From positions 2,418,001-2,482,000 of the forward strand of contig NZ_CP063418.1 of the NCBI RefSeq assembly GCF_013184985.2: a stretch of 64,000 nt of DNA, in the 5' to 3' direction. Within the stretch, counting starts at the first letter, position 1, and each line of letters begins with the position of its first letter. Below, piece by piece: positions 63,380-64,000 of the stretch. The position numbers were made by a program, and so were the translations under genes. The stretch comes from Actinomyces faecalis. Lineage in GTDB: Bacteria; Actinomycetota; Actinomycetes; Actinomycetales; Actinomycetaceae. Below the pieces are notes generated by a model. It did no database searches, was not told where the DNA came from, and saw only the letters and a list, made by a program, of their open reading frames with translations.

Positions 63380-63805
63380 TCACTCCTCAACCGTCAGGGT
63401 CTTGCGGGCGGAGGCGTCCAGCATCCCGAAGACACCGGGTGCGAACTCCATGTAGACCACGCGGCACTCGCACACGAGGTCGACGTCGTACTGGCCGGCA
63501 GCGAGCGGCTCGCCAGACACGTGCAGGCGGAGAGGGGTCTTGACCCCCCAGTACTCGGTGAAGGCGAGGGGCAGCTGCGAGATGCGCAGGAACTTGCCGT
63601 TGACCTCGACGAGGATCCGGTCCTCATCCACCCGCTGACCGTCCACGCTCAGCTCGAGACGCTCGATGGCGGACACTGGCGTCCCCCGGTAGTAGTTGAA
63701 GCCGACGTCGAGCACGTAGCCGACGGCACGACCCTCCTCGGTCTCGTTAGCAAGACGGCGCAGTACCTTCTCGTCAAAACCGAGCTTCATGAACTTGGTT
63801 GGCAT
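63380..63805 (-). CDS. DUF6379-like protein, probable C-glycoside deglycosidase beta subunit
   Basis: This 141-residue protein has FNYYRGTPVSAIERLELSVD, EVNGKFLRISQLPLAFTEYW and GEPLAAGQYDVDLVCECRVV, the pattern of the small beta-sandwich beta subunit in C-glycoside deglycosidases (formerly DUF6379). The subunit has no catalytic residues of its own and supports the TIM-barrel alpha subunit. The ATG at 63805 has AAGGAGT a few bases upstream. It lies between a second, related gene (63835-) and the TIM-barrel gene, on one strand with small gaps. I recognise the family with moderate confidence only, from pattern and context. Confidence 0.72.
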   Translation of the reverse strand: MPTKFMKLGFDEKVLRRLANETEEGRAVGYVLDVGFNYYRGTPVSAIERLELSVDGQRVDEDRILVEVNGKFLRISQLPLAFTEYWGVKTPLRLHVSGEPLAAGQYDVDLVCECRVVYMEFAPGVFGMLDASARKTLTVEE

Positions 63806-63834
63806 TGCTCACTCCTTATCGTGGCTCAAGGCGG

Positions 63835-64000
63835 TCAGGCGATCGTGACCGTACGGGTGAAGCGGTTCTCGGAGAGGATGGGCAGGTAGGACACCCGCAG
63901 CCTGAGGTTGACGTGGATCTCGTGCTCGCCAGCGGCCAGCCCACCTGGACGCAGCACCTGGATCTGGGCGAAGGTGCGCAGCTCCCACCGCACGTCAGAC
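63835..64000 (-). CDS. Second DUF6379-like protein, C-terminal part only
   Basis: The last 54 codons of a gene whose N-terminus is outside the window. They read ...VRWELRTFAQIQVLRPGGLA, then AGEHEIHVNLRLRVSYLPIL and SENRFTRTVTIA, ending at TGA 63835-63837. The segment GGLAAGEHEIHVNL.LRVSY matches GEPLAAGQYDVDLVCECRVV of the next gene, so it is a paralogue in tandem. Too short for more. Confidence 0.75.
   Translation of the reverse strand, partial: SDVRWELRTFAQIQVLRPGGLAAGEHEIHVNLRLRVSYLPILSENRFTRTVTIA

Overview
The window is a high-GC, gene-dense chromosomal segment of an actinobacterium, most consistent with Actinomyces or a close relative (Actinomycetaceae). Supporting signs are frequent GTG/TTG starts, many 4-base ATGA/GTGA overlaps, an N-terminal variant leucine-rich-repeat membrane protein, a SprT-like metallopeptidase, an HrpA helicase with the HrpA-type C-terminal half, and a Mycobacterium-type dCTP deaminase. 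No phage, integrase, transposase, CRISPR array, rRNA or replication origin was seen. There is one tRNA, tRNA-Gly(CCC).\n\nLayout. 0-5 kb: the purA start, then a minus-strand exporter operon (small peptidoglycan-binding protein, lipoprotein, peptidoglycan-binding adaptor, MacB-type ABC transporter). 5.5-17.8 kb: housekeeping genes (fba, TrmH-type methylase, LemA-like protein, pyrE, tpx, serine hydrolase, nitroreductase, DnaQ-like exonuclease, dcd, TM2 protein, tRNA-Gly with an adhesin remnant beside it, exonuclease III, SDR). 18-28 kb: M50 peptidase, Nudix, TetR, variant-LRR protein, MFS, GT87, App1-type phosphatase, VIT iron/manganese transporter, YtxH-like protein, TRIC channel. 28.1-31.4 kb: a lower-GC accessory island with an unrecognised secreted protein, an ABC ATPase and two membrane proteins. 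31.5-45 kb: CDF transporter, CydDC-type heterodimeric ABC exporter, cutC, an AbiEi/PD-(D/E)XK-like gene bracketed by palindromes, a metF-metE operon under a SAM riboswitch, an alpha/beta-hydrolase lacking its Ser, and an EEP-family protein. 45-57 kb: hrpA, cardiolipin synthase, a secreted protein, SprT-like protein, ROK glucokinase and S9 peptidase. 57.5-64 kb: a probable C-glycoside catabolic region (MFS, an internally deleted acetyltransferase, GMC oxidoreductase, a 32-residue ORF, a TIM-barrel isomerase-like subunit and two DUF6379-like subunits).\n\nThe most unusual signal lies between genes. At least ten intergenic palindromes fall into three sequence classes with fixed geometry. Each arm is built from 8-bp cores repeated at exactly 20-bp spacing (one 19-bp exception in each of two copies), and the other arm mirrors it. 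Class A is 72 bp (three copies), class B is 71 bp (three copies), and class C is about 110 bp (three full copies and one partial). Two further single-copy palindromes have 28-29-bp arms, and one is irregular. Most sit between convergent genes, but two lie between divergent genes, so they cannot all be terminators.\n\nGene-poor stretches: 5024-5507 holds hairpins and one palindrome; 26441-26722 holds a likely promoter and no gene; 54733-55038 shows nothing recognisable; 61614-62371 holds hairpins, an operator-like palindrome and the 32-residue ORF; 50168-50342 and 53524-53784 hold no gene.
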